The notes under the pieces were generated by a model, which did no database searches, was not told where the DNA came from, and saw only the letters and a program-made list of their open reading frames with translations. From positions 1 through 23,335 of the forward strand of contig JAPLUA010000020.1 of the NCBI GenBank assembly GCA_026397855.1: 23,335 bases of DNA, read 5' to 3'. The translations under genes were made by a program, and so were the position numbers. Positions 22,987-23,335 of the stretch are shown here, piece after piece (the stretch's first letter is position 1; each line of letters opens with the position of its first letter). The stretch comes from Verrucomicrobiota bacterium. GTDB lineage: Bacteria; Verrucomicrobiota; Verrucomicrobiia; Limisphaerales; UBA8199.

Positions 22987-23335
22987 ATGAAAGACTTTGA
23001 GCTTTGTCAGCAAATCTTGGGTTTGGGGGAACCGTGGCGAGTGGAGAGCGTGAGCCTCAAAGCCAAGGAGCGGCAAATCGAGGTGCGGGTCGGTTTTGCT
23101 GACACGCTGTGGGGCTGTCCGCACTGCCAGGAGCGGATGCGAATTCACGACTACGAAGAGCGGCGTTGGCGGCATTTGGACAGTTGTCAATTTCAGACGA
23201 TCATCGTCTCGCGGGTGCCGGTGGAACGTAAGCACTTCAGGAGTTTCATAGCGGAGGTGATCGAGGAGGAGTTCGGGCTGTCCTATCGGAAAGATCTCAA
23301 GAACGAGCAAGGCAAGTGGATTCGAGGCTGGAAGG
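22987..23335 (+). CDS. ISL3-family transposase, N-terminal part (runs off window), possibly rearranged
   Basis: The 116 visible residues start MKDFELCQQILGLGEPWRVE, the usual ISL3 opening. They continue with GCPHCQE (Cys44 and Cys47 of the zinc ribbon), then EERRWRHLDSCQFQTIIVSR and VP (57-78), a strong ISL3 signature. At this point family members normally continue with a second metal pair in an RVxCPxHG string. Here residues 79-116 instead read VERKHFRSFIAEVIEEEFGL and on to GKWIRGWK, with no Cys. The frame stays open to the window edge. This may be a deletion or a fusion to other sequence, so the element may be inactive. Transposition function is known for the family, not shown here. Confidence 0.72.
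   Translation, partial: MKDFELCQQILGLGEPWRVESVSLKAKERQIEVRVGFADTLWGCPHCQERMRIHDYEERRWRHLDSCQFQTIIVSRVPVERKHFRSFIAEVIEEEFGLSYRKDLKNEQGKWIRGWK

Overview
The window is GC-rich, densely coded bacterial DNA. Most starts lack a clear Shine-Dalgarno sequence, and three kinds of non-coding repeat-like sequence sit between genes. The gene families present are a GDP-mannose 3,5-epimerase-like enzyme, a neutral-ceramidase-type lipoprotein, a sodium:solute symporter, large secreted glycoside-hydrolase-like proteins and a MoxR/DUF58/von Willebrand operon. Together these suggest a Verrucomicrobiota-like (PVC group) genome. That placement is inference from gene content, not from a marker gene. No rRNA, tRNA or CRISPR array was seen.

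Left part (1-8724). The window opens inside a leftward sugar-nucleotide epimerase gene. A 441 bp spacer with a REP-like inverted repeat separates it from a rightward sodium:solute symporter. A leftward secreted TIM-barrel protein, probably a glycoside hydrolase, faces the symporter tail to tail and is split by a one-base frameshift. Divergent from it are a ceramidase-like lipoprotein and an APC-family amino-acid permease, joined by a spacer of low-complexity TTCGGATTT-type repeats. This side looks like a scavenging set: extracellular hydrolases plus uptake systems.

Middle (8725-13485). A compact leftward three-gene operon encodes an exported HExxH metallopeptidase, a TPR protein and a small exported protein of unknown fold. 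All junctions are four-base ATGA overlaps. An isolated YgdI/YgdR-type lipoprotein gene lies upstream. Two spacers of about 400 bp hold no convincing gene.

Right part (13486-22637). A leftward seven-gene MoxR/vWA (Bat-like) operon reads in order: MoxR AAA+ ATPase, DUF58 protein, single-pass membrane protein, vWA membrane protein 1, vWA membrane protein 2, membrane-anchored helical protein, and a very large exported protein with one C-terminal membrane helix. Most junctions overlap by four to seven bases, which implies translational coupling. The first gene, moxR, is broken by an exact 14 bp tandem duplication at 22127-22154. Removing one copy restores the canonical LPEAQLDRF motif and a full-length protein.

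The right edge (22987-23335) carries the start of an ISL3-type transposase whose sequence departs from the family pattern after its first zinc-binding pair.
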